From: Zygnema cylindricum
Taxonomy: Eukaryota; Streptophyta; Zygnematophyceae; Zygnematales; Zygnemataceae
NCBI GenBank assembly: GCA_037447655.1
Contig: JBBHKE010002503.1
Coordinates: forward strand, 1-21,183
DNA: 21,183 bases
Reading direction: 5' to 3'
Numbering within the stretch: the stretch's first letter is position 1; every line of letters starts with the position of its first letter. This document shows positions 1 to 10,758 of the stretch, piece by piece. Position numbers and translations under genes: made by a program. The notes under the pieces are model-generated. The model was not told the DNA's origin and did not search any database. It worked only from the letters and a program-made list of their open reading frames with translations.

Positions 1-470
1 CTCATCGGGTGGTGAGTCACAACAATGTCAACTAACGATATTGTTTGATATTGACCAGTCTCGCTATTCGATATTTTCGGGTGTTGACCGTCAATTAACT
101 ACATGACCATTATTATTAGCATTAAGCATTTATTAGTGCTAATGCAAGATGATAGTATATAGTAATATTTTGAGAAGTGGCAAATTTCTATCCACTCCAA
201 CAAAATAACGAGTTGAAAACAATAGATTACATAGCCTTGTTAGCGTTGTTAATCCACTCCTTTAAATAGCGCTGTCAACACTAATTTATGATTTACGTTA
301 AAAAAAATTAGTGATCGAATCAATGTTAATAACTCTAACAACGATGGGCGTTGTATCTATATTGTTGCTGATAGCGAATAAAACATGTATTTTTGTACAA
401 AGTATAGTATATTGGGTATCGTTTTTAGTGTAACTCTAATAACGATACACGGTGTATCGGAGAAAAGGCA
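1..470. other. AT-rich intergenic DNA with palindromes
   Basis: I recognise no gene here; stop codons are dense in all frames. The stretch holds several short inverted motifs built on GTATCG/CGATAC. Arms at 416-427 and 437-448 are complementary with one mismatch around a 9-nt loop. A perfect 8-bp palindrome with a 1-nt centre lies at 443-459. The phrase ATCCACTCC occurs at about 191 and 251, each time followed by similar text, which hints at an old tandem duplication. This is probably a relic of a small non-autonomous element, but I see no clear terminal repeats or target duplication. Confidence 0.4.
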
Positions 471-2284
471 AGGGCCCGTTGGAGCGTGTTTAGGTTGATC
501 AAACGTCTTATGTTTTAACGTCCATCGTCTCCCTTACTACCATCCATTCGTTCATCTTCAAGTCAAAATTGTTCTCCATTTTTTCCCACACTAGCCAAAC
601 ATATCTCTCCTCTCTCCACTCGATCATCTCTCTTTCTTCTACCTCGATGGCCCAAATGTGCATTTAAACATCAAAAGTGTCATTTGACGTTTGAAAATCT
701 TGGTGGTTGTGCTTGTGTTGTGCCCTGCAGTCCAGTTCTTGGTATGCCCTCCAACATTGAAAGAGTGAGCACATAAGATCGCCACCTTAGGATCATACCC
801 TTGATGGCTCTTCACAAGCAGCGTGCGTCACGCTCCTCATCCCCATCATCTTCTGATCACATACGGCTTCACATAAACACCTCATATATGACTAAAAACT
901 GATAGACGTTTTCACTATGGCTCGCCCTCATAAGTATTTCCATTTTGTTGATACCCCACACACACCATTGTAGACAAAAAAACCAACCCAAGCACAAACC
1001 CGTACAGGGATATAAATTCGAAGGTGGGCACTCAACCAATAGCAATCATAAACCCTCTTCTATCCTCCTCTTCTGATAACGAGCCTTCACCTTTCTCTAT
1101 TACCCTTTATCGTCCCCCTAAAGAATCGTAGGGAACATTCTTAAAAAGCACCTTTCTATCGTTCTTTACAACCACGACCTTCAAGAGCCTTTTCTCCTCG
1201 ACGTGCTCAGGTTATGTAACCTCGCACCCATACCACAAACCATTCATCTCCCGTCCTTTCTCACGCAGGCTATTATACATTAGAACCCTCCTTGCTTGTA
1301 GCACAAAAAACCAGTCCATAGGGTGCCTTTTGTTTCGCAAGTTATACGTTGCTACTAGGGGTTTGACAAAATATTTGAAAGCGTGTCCACGGGCTCAAAT
1401 GAGCATTCCGATGCCTAGTACTGATGATTGTAGGCCACCCCTTATATACCAACAAGCGTCTTTGAGTGACTAATAATACATTAAGCGCCATCGCATTCTT
1501 GGGTATTACCATTTGGGCTACCCTCGTCTACGACTATGTACTCGTACCCCCCACCGCCTTTGTGAACACGTTCAAACGGGTGTTTAGCCCCGGTTGACTT
1601 TCTTTGCTGGGAATATTGTCAATGAAGCAGCGTGGCATATACTTTTCTATTTTCACATTGGCTATTTGTTTCGAGTCGAAGGATGGAGTGTTGCTCGGGA
1701 GACTTAGGTGTGTTGCTAATGGTTTTTGCCGAAGGATTGGGAATCTTTGCAACAAAGCACACAGATCGAGTCAATAGTTCTTCCATATCACCCCCTAAGC
1801 GCGGTGCGCCGTTACCAAGCTCTATGGTTAGGGTGCACGAACTGTCCACCCGACCGTCTAGCCGATTTTCTCGGGTTGCTTGAGCTCTTCGACCACTCAC
1901 CCCATCCGTGTCCTCTAACACAATTGTTAAGATTTACTTTTGCTACATCCTCTAATGTGTGAAGACACATTTGTTGAGGTGCATGACTCCCATGAATCGT
2001 TTGTCTTTGAACAAGAGGCATTTACAAGGCTTTGATGGGTCCCCTCACCTTCCAGCCATCTTGAATGGTTTATGGACATCATTGAGATGTCCTTTCTCGC
2101 GAAACCTCACCTCAAAGGTTTGATCTTTTGTTTAAAGTGGATTACAAAATGGCGCTAGGACACAGTCCTCCTCATGGCAATTCGTTTCTCTTTACAAAAA
2201 GTTTTGTGTTTGTTCCTATTCGTGCTTGGAACATCTTTCTTAAATTGATTGTTAAAGTAATTGTTTAAGTATTTCCTATTTAGT
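471..2284. other. Intergenic DNA, no gene recognised
   Basis: Open frames here are at most about 100 codons, overlap one another on both strands (1534-2021) and have no recognisable motif. The composition is mixed and non-repetitive, like decayed transposon or spacer DNA. I see no RNA gene and no simple repeat longer than about 20 bp. Confidence 0.45.
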
Positions 2285-2514
2285 TAAACGCAAAATAAAT
2301 TAAAAAGCACGATGGTAAACCATTTGAGTTCGAGGGTACAAAAGAGGTTGCATGGCCGAAACTGAAAAACTACCAGAAGGGAATAAAATAACAGCACAAC
2401 AAAAACAAAAAGAAAACAACAAGAAGGGAAAATAAAAGCACCCAAACTCAAAATGAAAAGCAAGACAATTGACAAAGCCAAAACTACAACCCCAACCCCA
2501 ACCCAATTAAAAAA
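2285..2514 (-). other. Probable 3' untranslated region of the non-LTR element
   Basis: This follows the last stop codon (TAG, 2515-2517) of the retrotransposon. In the sense direction it is T-rich, with G-rich patches, and ends near an AT-rich stretch at about 2285-2305. The short open frames on the minus strand (2284-2481, 2300-2506) are T-driven Phe/Leu/Val runs and are not convincing genes. No poly(A) tail is seen, so the true 3' end is an estimate. Confidence 0.4.
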
Positions 2515-3444
2515 CTACAAAAAACAACCCCGTAAGTCCCCCCATCCCGAGGGAGCACGTGGAGGGAGTCCCGGAACCCGACGACGATCCATAGCCGCAA
2601 CAGCCGATAGGAGGAGAATATAAGCTTGCATTCGTTGTAAAGCCACAGATAAGCGTTGACGATAAAAAGAAGTAAGGACCGAAGGAGGAGGGCTCCCTGG
2701 TCCTCGGCGCTTAAAAGCACGTCGATTGCAAGTACGGAGAAACTCGTCCATTGCAACACCGAGACAACCAAAGATCTCGACAGCCATCGGAACAAAGTCA
2801 TCCATAGGGTCCCTGTGGGCATAATCATGCTCGTTGGCCTTAGCGGCATCACGAGCCGCCTGACCAACAACTGTAGCTGAAGTAGGGTTCACCAAATCAA
2901 TATCACCAAAGATGCGAAGGGCACCATAAAGCAGAACATCATCGATCCGACGCTTGGGAATAGTATGAAAAACTTCCTGACGCACAAAGAAACCCCCCTC
3001 TGAAGCGATAGTCGCAACGGCATCGCGAATAATGTCGTGCGCCTGGATGAAATCTCCCCCATGGGAGCAACGAAGCAAATGGACACCATCAGCCCCCAAG
3101 ACGCGACCACATGCACAAACAAGAGAGCCAAGTAAAGGAGGACGGGGGAGGCAAGGGCGAAACCGAAGGGCGGTGGTGAACTGAGTCGGTGAGAATTGGA
3201 GAGTGGACAAAATCGGTGTAGCAAAAAACCAAGACCCAAAACCAGGTCCGCCACAAGAGAGAAGACGGGCACGCGAAGAATCGGAGGGAAGCGCCTTGAG
3301 AAGGTCGGATTTAATGGCGGCAACAACCCGATCAGAAATTGATTCCTGGACACGCTCAACAGATTTTGTAACAAGGGTGGAGAAAATTGGCACATCCACT
3401 AGGGCATTGAGAGGAAGAGAACGTGGCGCATCCAATTGAGATTG
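2515..3444 (-). pseudogene. C-terminal CCHC knuckle and PD-(D/E)XK-like endonuclease of the non-LTR element
   Basis: About 310 codons, open from just after a TAG at 3445-3447 to a TAG at 2515-2517. Numbering from the TTG at 3433-3435, a zinc-knuckle-like C-x-C-x9-H-x3-C uses C107, C109, H119 and C123. It is followed by the endonuclease block: AHDIIRD (H133), E154, RRIDDVLL (D165/D166) and FGDIDLVNP (D178, D180), then FVPMAVEIFG (E220). This succession (CG..GdH..C, RHD, RPaD, iDv.v..P, fvP...E.fG) is known from RT-linked restriction-like endonucleases in algal, oomycete and metazoan elements. It would cleave the DNA target. It was originally the C-terminus of the same polyprotein as the RT, because the frame is identical and the 60 codons between them are open. 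There is no separate start: the 5' end of this segment is just a nonsense codon. The family call is by motif only. Confidence 0.75.
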
Positions 3445-3627
3445 CTAGAAGGCGAACACACCGACTGAAACCCGGGGGATAACAGTTGCTAGAACAGGGG
3501 TGTCCCCTAGCGAAGAAACGGGAAACAAGAGTGGAGGCAATAAGACACCAACTTCCCAAAAGGCAGCGGGAGCAACACGAGCAGTGGATAGTAGACTCAA
3601 CCACCTAGTAGAGACAGGGAGAGATGC

Positions 3628-4989
3628 CTAAATGCTGGCCGATGGCCCAAACTCGCGATCAAATGCCCCCCGACCTAAAAGAGTGTGGAGGACTTCCATG
3701 AGGTGATCGTCAAAAGCCGAGAGAGAGGAGATAAATGTCGGAGTGAGAGGGGAAGTACGAGTAAAATAAGAAAAGGGGTGGGGAAAACACCTGGTTAACA
3801 TAGCAAAAGCAACTTGGGGATCGGGAAGGCGAGGAAGATTGTCCATTTGGGCTAGATCTGTCTGTAAAGTATCACGAAGGAATTGGGTCACGAAAGTATC
3901 CGAACCAAAGGGACAACCAAGCACTCGAATGCCATCGGAGGGAGAAAGGGTTTGAAAACCAAGAGGTGGAGCAAACAAAATTGGAATATCCTGAGGAGAC
4001 CAAATAACATACTTCGACGGCTGGACTGAGAGGTTCAATTTGGCTAAACGTTCCTTGAAAAAATCATATGCCAACACGACTTGTTCTCTGGGCCCAATAA
4101 TGTGCGTATCATCTGCGACCGAAGGGAAAAGGCAAGAAGGGAAAGCGGCTGCGGAGGCACGAAGGGCCCAGTAATGGGCGAGGGCGAACAAAGGTCCGCC
4201 GAGAGGGTCGCCTTGGCGAGTGCTAATAGCAGAGGAGAGAGGAATGAGATCACCATCGGCCGAGAAGGAAAGGCTGCTTGTCAAAGAATAGAAAGCCCTC
4301 ACAAAGGGGAATAATCGGACAATCGGAGATGGAGCCGCCATAAGCTTTGAAAAAATCACGTTCCGATCCACCATATTAAAGGCATTGGAAACGTCGACTT
4401 GAAGGACCAACCAATCCGGATGTACATCCAACAAAGCCCGAATCCTATGGACCACGGCCTCACAACCCCCTCTCGTGGCCACTCCAAGCTGATGAGGAGA
4501 AAAATAATCATGGAAAGCTGGTTGGAGCTGGAGACATATCGCACGAGCCACCAATCTATATAAAACCTCTTCCACGGTGATAGGGCGGATCCCATCATTG
4601 GGTTTTGCAACTGCCACAAGGCGGGACGCCGTGAGAAGATCACAAATCCGAGGGGGGGACATCCCAACTAGCAATAAGGGAACATACTCGAAAAAACACA
4701 TCGAACCCACGGGCACCCGATTCAGGGGGCAAAACATCGCGAAACAACTCATACATTGTGCCCGAGGGGCCCCCTGTTGAAAGGTGAGGATAAGAGCTAA
4801 GAGCCTTAATGAAACCTCCCGATCTAAAGTAAAACTCTCAGAAGGCTTAAAGGCGTGGATGGAAGGGGGGTAAAGAGGAAGGGGCAGGGGGGTGGAGAGC
4901 TCGAAGGACCTCAATAGTGGAAGAAGATCCGTGGGCAAGCGTGAATGGCTGTAGGGCCCGAACTGCTCAAGAAAGCTCACCAACACGGC
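3628..4989 (-). pseudogene. Reverse transcriptase domain of the non-LTR element
   Basis: About 453 codons lie between TAG codons at 4990-4992 and 3628-3630. Numbering from the GTG at 4984-4986, the RT core shows a fingers block AKPNDGIRPITVEEVLYR (127-144), motif A LVLQVDVSNAF with D198, motif B STRQGDPLGGPLFALA (255-270) and motif C SVADDTHIIG with D292 and D293. All three catalytic aspartates remain. The Y/F of the usual (Y/F)ADD box is Val. The enzyme would copy the element RNA into DNA at a nicked target. After the TAG at 3628, 60 open codons continue in frame (an alanine/proline/phenylalanine-rich thumb-like region) up to the TAG at 3445 and then the endonuclease block. The bounds are set by nonsense codons, not by a real start and stop. 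GTG is unlikely to be an authentic initiator in a eukaryote. Confidence 0.88.
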
Positions 4990-4992
4990 CTA

Positions 4993-5460
4993 AGTGAATT
5001 GCTCGACGATAAGAGGCCGAGACATCCGATGGCCTAGGCGCGCCGACGTGGTATAAAAGAGGTGCTCGATTACCCGATCCTCATGCTCGACATGGAGGGC
5101 CTTCCAGTCACCACGAAGGAGTCCGCGACAATGGGCCATAGTTTCTCTAGCCCCACTGCCCCCCTCCATGACCTGGAAGGACTAGCACCCAGAGAAAGAA
5201 CATAAGAAGAAGGGTGCCAAGGAGCATTGTCCGCCGGGTTTGAACAAATGTGGGACAATGGGAGGTGGAGGGCATCTTGTTCTATTGTCCTGACGGCCAT
5301 ACGTATACGGGGTGTACAATCGCGGGCGGGGAGCTCCCAAATCGTAAGCCCCCAAAACATCTAACGCACGAACGAAATTCCAATCCTCATCTCTAGGGCC
5401 GGAGGGGAGTGTGATCGACGACGATTGAGGAGAGGTGATAGACAAAGGACCACCCAGGGG
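4993..5460 (-). pseudogene. N-terminal region of the non-LTR element polyprotein
   Basis: This is in the same frame as the RT and open except for a TAG at 5182-5184. It is bounded upstream by a TAA at 5461-5463 and downstream by the TAG at 4990-4992. It encodes a Pro/Ser-rich start, then a segment around DEDWNFVRALDVLGAYDLG, and after the TAG a charged stretch around RGDWKALHVEHEDRVIEHLF. I see no zinc finger or other known domain. Its assignment rests on frame continuity and position before the RT. The frame is also open upstream from 5733 to 5464, but that part turns into C/T-rich low complexity and may not be coding. Confidence 0.5.
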
Positions 5461-5753
5461 TTATACAATGTCGACAACTTCGTGTGTGAAGGGAAATACC
5501 GGCCCCAGCGGCAAAAAGGTTGTGACACCCAGGACATTCCAAACGCCTAGAAAATATAAAAGTTTGGGGGGTGGTGGGGGAGGGAGAAGGGAAAAAGAAG
5601 GGCTTCCGGACATGGTCAATAAGTCAAAGAAGCCATGGGAATTGGGAGGGTGAGAGGAAGAGAAAACGTGGGAGAGGAAATGGAACCATGTGGGATGGAT
5701 GGGGAAATTTGGTATTGGGCAAGAATATAACATAAAGTTTGATGTCGGAAAAG
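5461..5753. other. Unassigned sequence between the retrotransposon and the G-rich repeats
   Basis: The minus strand has an open frame of 90 codons (5461-5733) in register with the retrotransposon. Its product includes a proline run made by the G-run at 5564-5582 and shows no domain. It may be the element's 5' untranslated region or N-terminus. I see nothing else. Confidence 0.35.
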
Positions 5754-6070
5754 GTGGGGGAGAGGGGGGAGGAGGGGGGGGGGGGGGGAGAAGGGGAAAT
5801 GGGGAAGGAGAGAATTCAAGTATCGGTTCTCGGTGTGTAAGGGGTATAGGGGAAGGGGGGGGGGGGGGGAGGAGGGGGGGAGGAGAGGGTAAAGAAATGT
5901 TTGTTTGTTTGTTTTTTTTTTGTTTTGTATTTTTTTTTTTTTTTTCGAGTCATTGTGTACGTGTGTGTGTGTGCGCGCGTTTTGTGCGTATGATTTTTAG
6001 AACTCGCTATTTGGGGGGATGGGGAGTCAAGCAATTCATGGGGAGAGGGGGGGGGGGGGGGGGGAGGCTA
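5754..6070. repeat. G-run / T-run simple sequence
   Basis: The plus strand carries three clusters of long G-runs (about 5754-5800, 5850-5890 and 6038-6065), several over 14 G. Between the last two are T-runs at 5909-5945 and the alternating tract at 5954-5980. Each cluster could form G-quadruplexes on the plus strand. Open frames through here encode only poly-Gly or poly-Pro and are not genes. Confidence 0.9.
5954..5980. repeat. (TG)n-(CG)n alternating purine/pyrimidine tract
   Basis: There are 27 consecutive nucleotides of strict pyrimidine-purine alternation, going from TG repeats into CGCGCG. Such tracts can adopt Z-DNA. The adjacent poly-T and poly-G runs make this a structurally unusual spot. 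Confidence 0.75.
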
Positions 6071-6141
6071 GTAATGACCTAAGTGGGTCACACCTGTGGT
6101 TTCGCTAATGTGGGTGAAGTTGCCAATAGCCGCAGGCCGGA

Positions 6142-6660
6142 TCTAGAGGTACATGATTACGAGGAGTAGATGCTGTCGCGCAGTGAAGGAGGAAAAGACG
6201 ACATAGCGTAGACCTAGAGGTACATGATTACGAGGAATAGATGCTGTCGCGTAGTGAGGGAGGAAAAGACGACATAGCGTAGATCCGGAGGTGCAGGATT
6301 ACGAGGAGTACATGCTGTCGCGTAGTGAGGGGAGGAAAAGACGACATAGCGTAGATCCGGAGGTGCAGGATTACGAGGGAGTACATGATGTCGCGTAGTG
6401 AGGGAGGAAAAAAACGACATAGTGTAGATCCGAAGGTGCAGGATTACGAGGAGTACATGCTGTCGCGTAGTGAGGGAGGAAAAGACGACATAGAGTAGAT
6501 CCGGAGGTGCAGGATTACGAGGAGTACATGCTGTCGCGTAATGAGGGAGGAAAAAAACGACATAGCGTAGATCCACTGGTGCAGGATTACGAGGAGTACA
6601 TGCTGTCGCGTAGTGAGTGAGGAAAAGACGACATAGCGTAGATCCGGAGGTGCAGGATTA
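6142..6660. repeat. 71-bp tandem repeat (minisatellite), about 7.3 units
   Basis: Units start at 6142, 6213, 6284, 6356, 6429, 6500, 6572 and 6643 (the last has 18 bp only). The spacing is 71, 71, 72, 73, 71, 72 and 71. Each unit carries GGTGCAGGATTACGAGGAG, CTGTCGCGTAGTGAGG and GACGACATAGCGTAGATCC. The two leftmost units have an AGAGGTACATGATT variant, so the left edge is the most diverged. The period is not a multiple of three, and the minus-strand open frame across it (6214-6576) changes frame at each unit, so it is not coding. The units are moderately CpG-rich. Confidence 0.95.
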
Positions 6661-7478
6661 GTGGCTTTGTGCTACATGCATCCGAATCCAAAGACCACTA
6701 TTAACCACACCAATTTGGCGTTGCAACTATAGTTGGTTGTGAGGATGTTTGTCCATGGTCTTCAATTACTTCTAGTTCTGCGCCTTGATTCGGTGGTCGT
6801 CCAAGTGGATGTGGTCGACGCCTCGAACACACAGGTAACCGCAATTCTTTCGAAAACTCAGATATGTAAAATCAACTTTAAAGCCAAACATCCCCTTCTG
6901 TTGGTGTATTTAAATTCTAGGCCAAGCTCTCACCTCTTTCCTATCCAATGCCATTTTGTTCATGTTGCCATATGAAAATCTTCGATTGGCACTCGACCAA
7001 TGAATCCTCTTGAGGCACCTTTTTTTGGTTTGTCCCCACCTTCAAACTGTGAGCAACTGCTAGGATTTTTATTGATTTTTCTTCTATTTCTATCGCGAAT
7101 GATACGCATATGGTAGGTCCACAAGACCAAGTTATCTTTGCCTTTCATCATTTTGCAGAGTAACTTTGGAAGATCAGATTATCTGTAATATACATATAAA
7201 TATCTGTTGGCTTGAAAAATTAATAATATAAAGGAACTACAAATTTGTTGACTGCACATCCAATATCAAGGCAATAGCTAAATAAATGCATGAAGTAATA
7301 AAGAGTTGGAATTTTAAATGTGGTACAGTTGCCAACAGAAAAAAAAAGACTACATTAAATGTTGTACTATGGGTAGCTGCAATAAAAGCTTTGAACTTTT
7401 TCAGACCAATCTCTTCAAAAAGAGGAAAATCGGGTAGAAAGAGGGTAGCTTTACAGTTTCAACGCTATTTCTAAGAAA
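6661..7478. other. Intergenic DNA, no gene recognised
   Basis: This is mostly AT-rich single-copy-like sequence. The longest frame is 80 codons on the plus strand (6733-6975), with a TTG start in the supplied frame and no motif. I do not call it a gene. Confidence 0.45.
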
Positions 7479-7680
7479 AGTTGTGGAGAGAAGAGAGAGG
7501 GAGGGGAGAGAGAGGTAGAGAAAGAGGGAGAGATATGGAAAGGGAGAGAGAGGGATAGAGAAATGGAGGGCGAGAGAGAAGGAGAGTGGGAGAAAGAGGG
7601 AGAGAGATGGAATGAGAGAGAGAGAGAGAGGGGGAGAGAGGGGGAGAGAGACAAAGAGGGAGGACAGAGAGGGGAGAGAG
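7479..7680. repeat. GA-rich polypurine microsatellite
   Basis: About 200 bp of nearly pure purine on the plus strand, made of GAGAGG, GGGAGAGA and AGAGAAAG variants. The Ser/Leu/Pro-rich minus-strand frames are translation artefacts of the repeat. Confidence 0.9.
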
Positions 7681-8417
7681 TGCTTGTAGCGCTATGAAGC
7701 TTTTAGAGTTATGAGTAAGAGATTCCTTAGGGTCACCGTTTTTCTTTTTTCCTTTCATCTTAAAAAAAAAAAAAAAAAAAACAAGAAGAGAAAATACAAG
7801 GAAAACATAAACTAAAGATGCAAATATTATATTTGATTGAGTGTTGATGTCAAACGGAGGAAAAAAAATTCACTTTTTTTTTTCTCTCACTATGTTTCAA
7901 ATGATTCACTAACTAATGTTTTGTCATTACTTATATTATATTTACATTTTGTTTCCATCATTTTGTTTACATTTTTTTTCTGTGCACGGGAAGTACACGA
8001 TGAAATTGAACATTGAAGAAAGATATATAATATAAATATTGTAGTATGAATATATATAATATAAATATATAATAGAAGAAAATTTGGGGGGTAAAAAAAC
8101 CAAATAAAAGTTTTCGGTGCGATTATTTACAAAACAACACACACAAAAAAAAAAAAAAACGCCACAATGAAAAAAAAAAAAAAATAAAGAAAAAAGAAAA
8201 AAAAGAGAAAAAACAAAAAACGTAAAAAATGGCAATCTCAAAGTGTCATTTTTATCGAATCGGAGCTAAATCAGGAGCCAAAAATGATCGCTCGACTTGA
8301 GATTTTGACGGATTTCCGTAAATTGTGGTTCGTTGAATTGGGGTACGGCCGACCGACAATATTAAATCCTCCATTTCCTTAGGAGATAATTCTTCCCCAA
8401 AAAAAAAAAAAAAGTGA
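7681..8417. other. AT-rich intergenic DNA with poly(A) tracts
   Basis: It contains poly(A) runs at about 7762-7780, 8144-8158 and 8168-8183 and an AT-alternating patch at 8024-8071. I see no gene. A short unique stretch at 8222-8397 of higher complexity has no motif I recognise. Confidence 0.5.
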
Positions 8418-8682
8418 AACAAATTAAAAAACAACCATTAAAAAACACAATCAAAAAACGCAATTGAAAAACGCAATTAAAAAACATATTAAAAAGTCAC
8501 AATTAAGAAACTCAATTTAAAAACTCCATTTAAAAAACACAGTAAAAATACATTAAAAAAAACACAATTAAAAATCACAATTAGAAAACACAATTAAAAA
8601 CCTCAATTAAAAAAAGCAATTTAAAAACAAAATTAAAAAACACAATAAAAACACAAACAATAAACACAACTAAAAAGCACAT
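8418..8682. repeat. Degenerate ~13-bp AT-rich tandem repeat
   Basis: Around 18 to 20 drifting units resemble AAAAAACACAATT, with variants containing CGCAATT, CTCAATT and CATATT. Unit length varies by one or two bases through the A-run, as expected from slippage. Confidence 0.75.
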
Positions 8683-9154
8683 TTTTTTGGCTTTATTCAA
8701 TGAGAATTAATCCCAATGTTTTACCAAATACTGAACGAAAAAGCATCTCAATGTACCCATTTTTAGTGTTGTTTACAAAAACAATAGCAAGGTCATACTT
8801 TTAAAAGCTTCCAAAAAAGAAAATAAATAAAACAAAAAAGTAACTAAAAAATGACAGCATTTGGGGATAAACAAGGAAATGGTTACTTTTTGGGGAAAAA
8901 AGGCATGCTAAAGAAAATTTCAAGGCATCATAAAAACAATTTAAAGGAATTTTAAAGGAATTTTAAAGGCATTTTAAAGGCATTATTCTAAAATATTAAG
9001 AACTTTTTTAAACTTTTCACGAGGTTTTATAAATCTTTGTGAAGGGCTTTTAGAAGGTTTCTTTTATATTTTTTTTTTTTTTTAAGAAACATGAAGGATT
9101 TTTTCCTCTTCGAAGAAATTTGGGGCAAATCGACATCCTACGATTAAATTGGAC
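8683..9154. other. AT-rich intergenic DNA with an 11-bp repeat
   Basis: No gene was seen. Four tandem 11-bp units AAAGG(A/C)ATTTT lie at 8943-8984. A poly(T) run follows at about 9066-9083. Confidence 0.6.
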
Positions 9155-9851
9155 GGAAGGAGGGGAGGAGAGGGGAGGGAGGGAGGGAGGGAGGGAGGGA
9201 GGGAGGGAGGGAGGGAGGGGAGGCAGGGAGGGAGGGAGGGAGGCAGGGAGGGAGGGAGGGAGGCAGGGAGGAAGGGAGGGAGGGAGGCAGGGAGGGAGGG
9301 AGGGAGGGAGGGGAGGAGGGAGGAAGGGAGGGAGGGAGGCAGGGAGGGAGGCAGGGAGGGAGAGAGGGAGGGAGGGAGGGAGGGACGGAGAGGGAGAGGG
9401 AGAGCGGGAGTGAGAGGGATGGGCAGAGGGAAAGCCACATAGAGGGAGAAGGAGAGGACGAGGGAAAGGGAGAGGGAGAGGGAAAGGGAGAGGGGAGAGG
9501 GAGAGGGAGAGGGAGAGGGAGAGGGAGAGGGAGAGGGAGAGGGAGAGGGAGAGGGAGAGGGGAGAGGGAGAGGGAGAGGTAGAGGGAGAGGGAAAGGCAG
9601 AGGGAGAGGAGAGGGAGAGGGAGAGGGAGAGGGAGAAGGAGAGGACGAGGGAAAGGAAAAGGGAGAGGGAGAGGGAGAGGGAGAGGGAGGGAGAGGGAGA
9701 AGGAGAGGGAGAGGGAGAGGGAGAAGGAGAGGGAGAGGGAGAGGAAGAGGGGAGAGCAAGTGCAAGAGCAAGAGCGAGAGGTAGAGGGAAAGATAGAGGG
9801 AGCGGGGAAAGGGAGGAGAGAAAGAGGGAGAGGGGAGAGAGAGAGAGAGAG
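9155..9851. repeat. 697-bp polypurine tract: (GGGA)n, (GGGAGA)n and (GA)n
   Basis: 9155-9385 is dominated by GGGA units with interspersed GGCAGGGA. 9386-9770 is dominated by GGGAGA hexamers. It ends in (GA)n at 9838-9851. Breaks in purine purity are few, for example around 9405-9445. All long Ser/Pro/Leu or Gly/Arg/Glu frames here are repeat translations, not genes. Such tracts are prone to triplex formation and slippage. Confidence 0.95.
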
Positions 9852-9989
9852 TACCGTGGTCTGGCCCCAGCCGCCCTAGTAATGGATTCGTTCATAAGGG
9901 ACCCCTCCCATATCGTTGCATCCGAGGGAGAGGAGAGACCGGGCTCCTCCGGGACCCATTTTTACCCACGAAGCCCTAAATAATACCAT
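9852..9989. other. Unique GC-rich island between purine tracts
   Basis: About 138 bp of complex sequence with no repeat character, rich in CC/GG steps. It is flanked on both sides by polypurine repeats. I recognise no gene or RNA in it. Confidence 0.5.

Positions 9990-10758
<769 letters not shown>

Larger units (their letters stand above)
2285..5733 (-). mobile_element. Decayed non-LTR retrotransposon with RT and PD-(D/E)XK-like endonuclease
   Basis: Read on the minus strand, this is a LINE-type element. An N-terminal region of unknown function is followed by a reverse transcriptase with the A, B and C motifs of non-LTR enzymes, then a CCHC knuckle and a restriction-like endonuclease, then a T-rich 3' untranslated region. 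RT followed by CCHC and endonuclease is the known order for the R2/CRE-type class, in which the C-terminal endonuclease nicks the target and the RT primes from the nick. No apurinic-type endonuclease is visible upstream of the RT. The coding parts share one frame from 5460 to 2515, interrupted by TAG codons at 5182-5184, 4990-4992, 3628-3630 and 3445-3447. A TAA lies further upstream at 5461-5463. Both outer limits are uncertain: the upstream side runs into G-rich repeat, and I see no poly(A) or target duplication at the 3' end. The clade cannot be fixed by eye. Confidence 0.8.

Noticed and set aside
480-605. Possible MITE with ends GTGTTTAGG and AGCCAAACAT
   Set aside because: The terminal match is short and imperfect and no target duplication is visible.
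2488-2505. CCCCAA repeated three times, like a ciliate telomere repeat
   Set aside because: Only three units inside the LINE 3' region; too short and isolated to be telomeric.
2484-2870. 128-codon minus-strand frame overlapping the endonuclease
   Set aside because: Shadow frame of the endonuclease segment, without motifs.
5521-5570. TGTGACACCC, which resembles an LTR start
   Set aside because: No second copy, primer site or polypurine tract nearby.
6214-6576. 120-codon minus-strand frame with repeated VVFSSLTTR-like peptides
   Set aside because: The 71-bp unit is not a multiple of three and the frame changes between units, so it is chance openness of a minisatellite.
6733-6975. 80-codon plus-strand frame
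   Set aside because: No ATG-supported start in good context, no motif and no neighbouring gene structure.
9050-9895. 281-codon minus-strand frame rich in Ser, Leu and Pro
   Set aside because: It is the translation of GGGA/GGGAGA repeats; all frames on both strands are open there.
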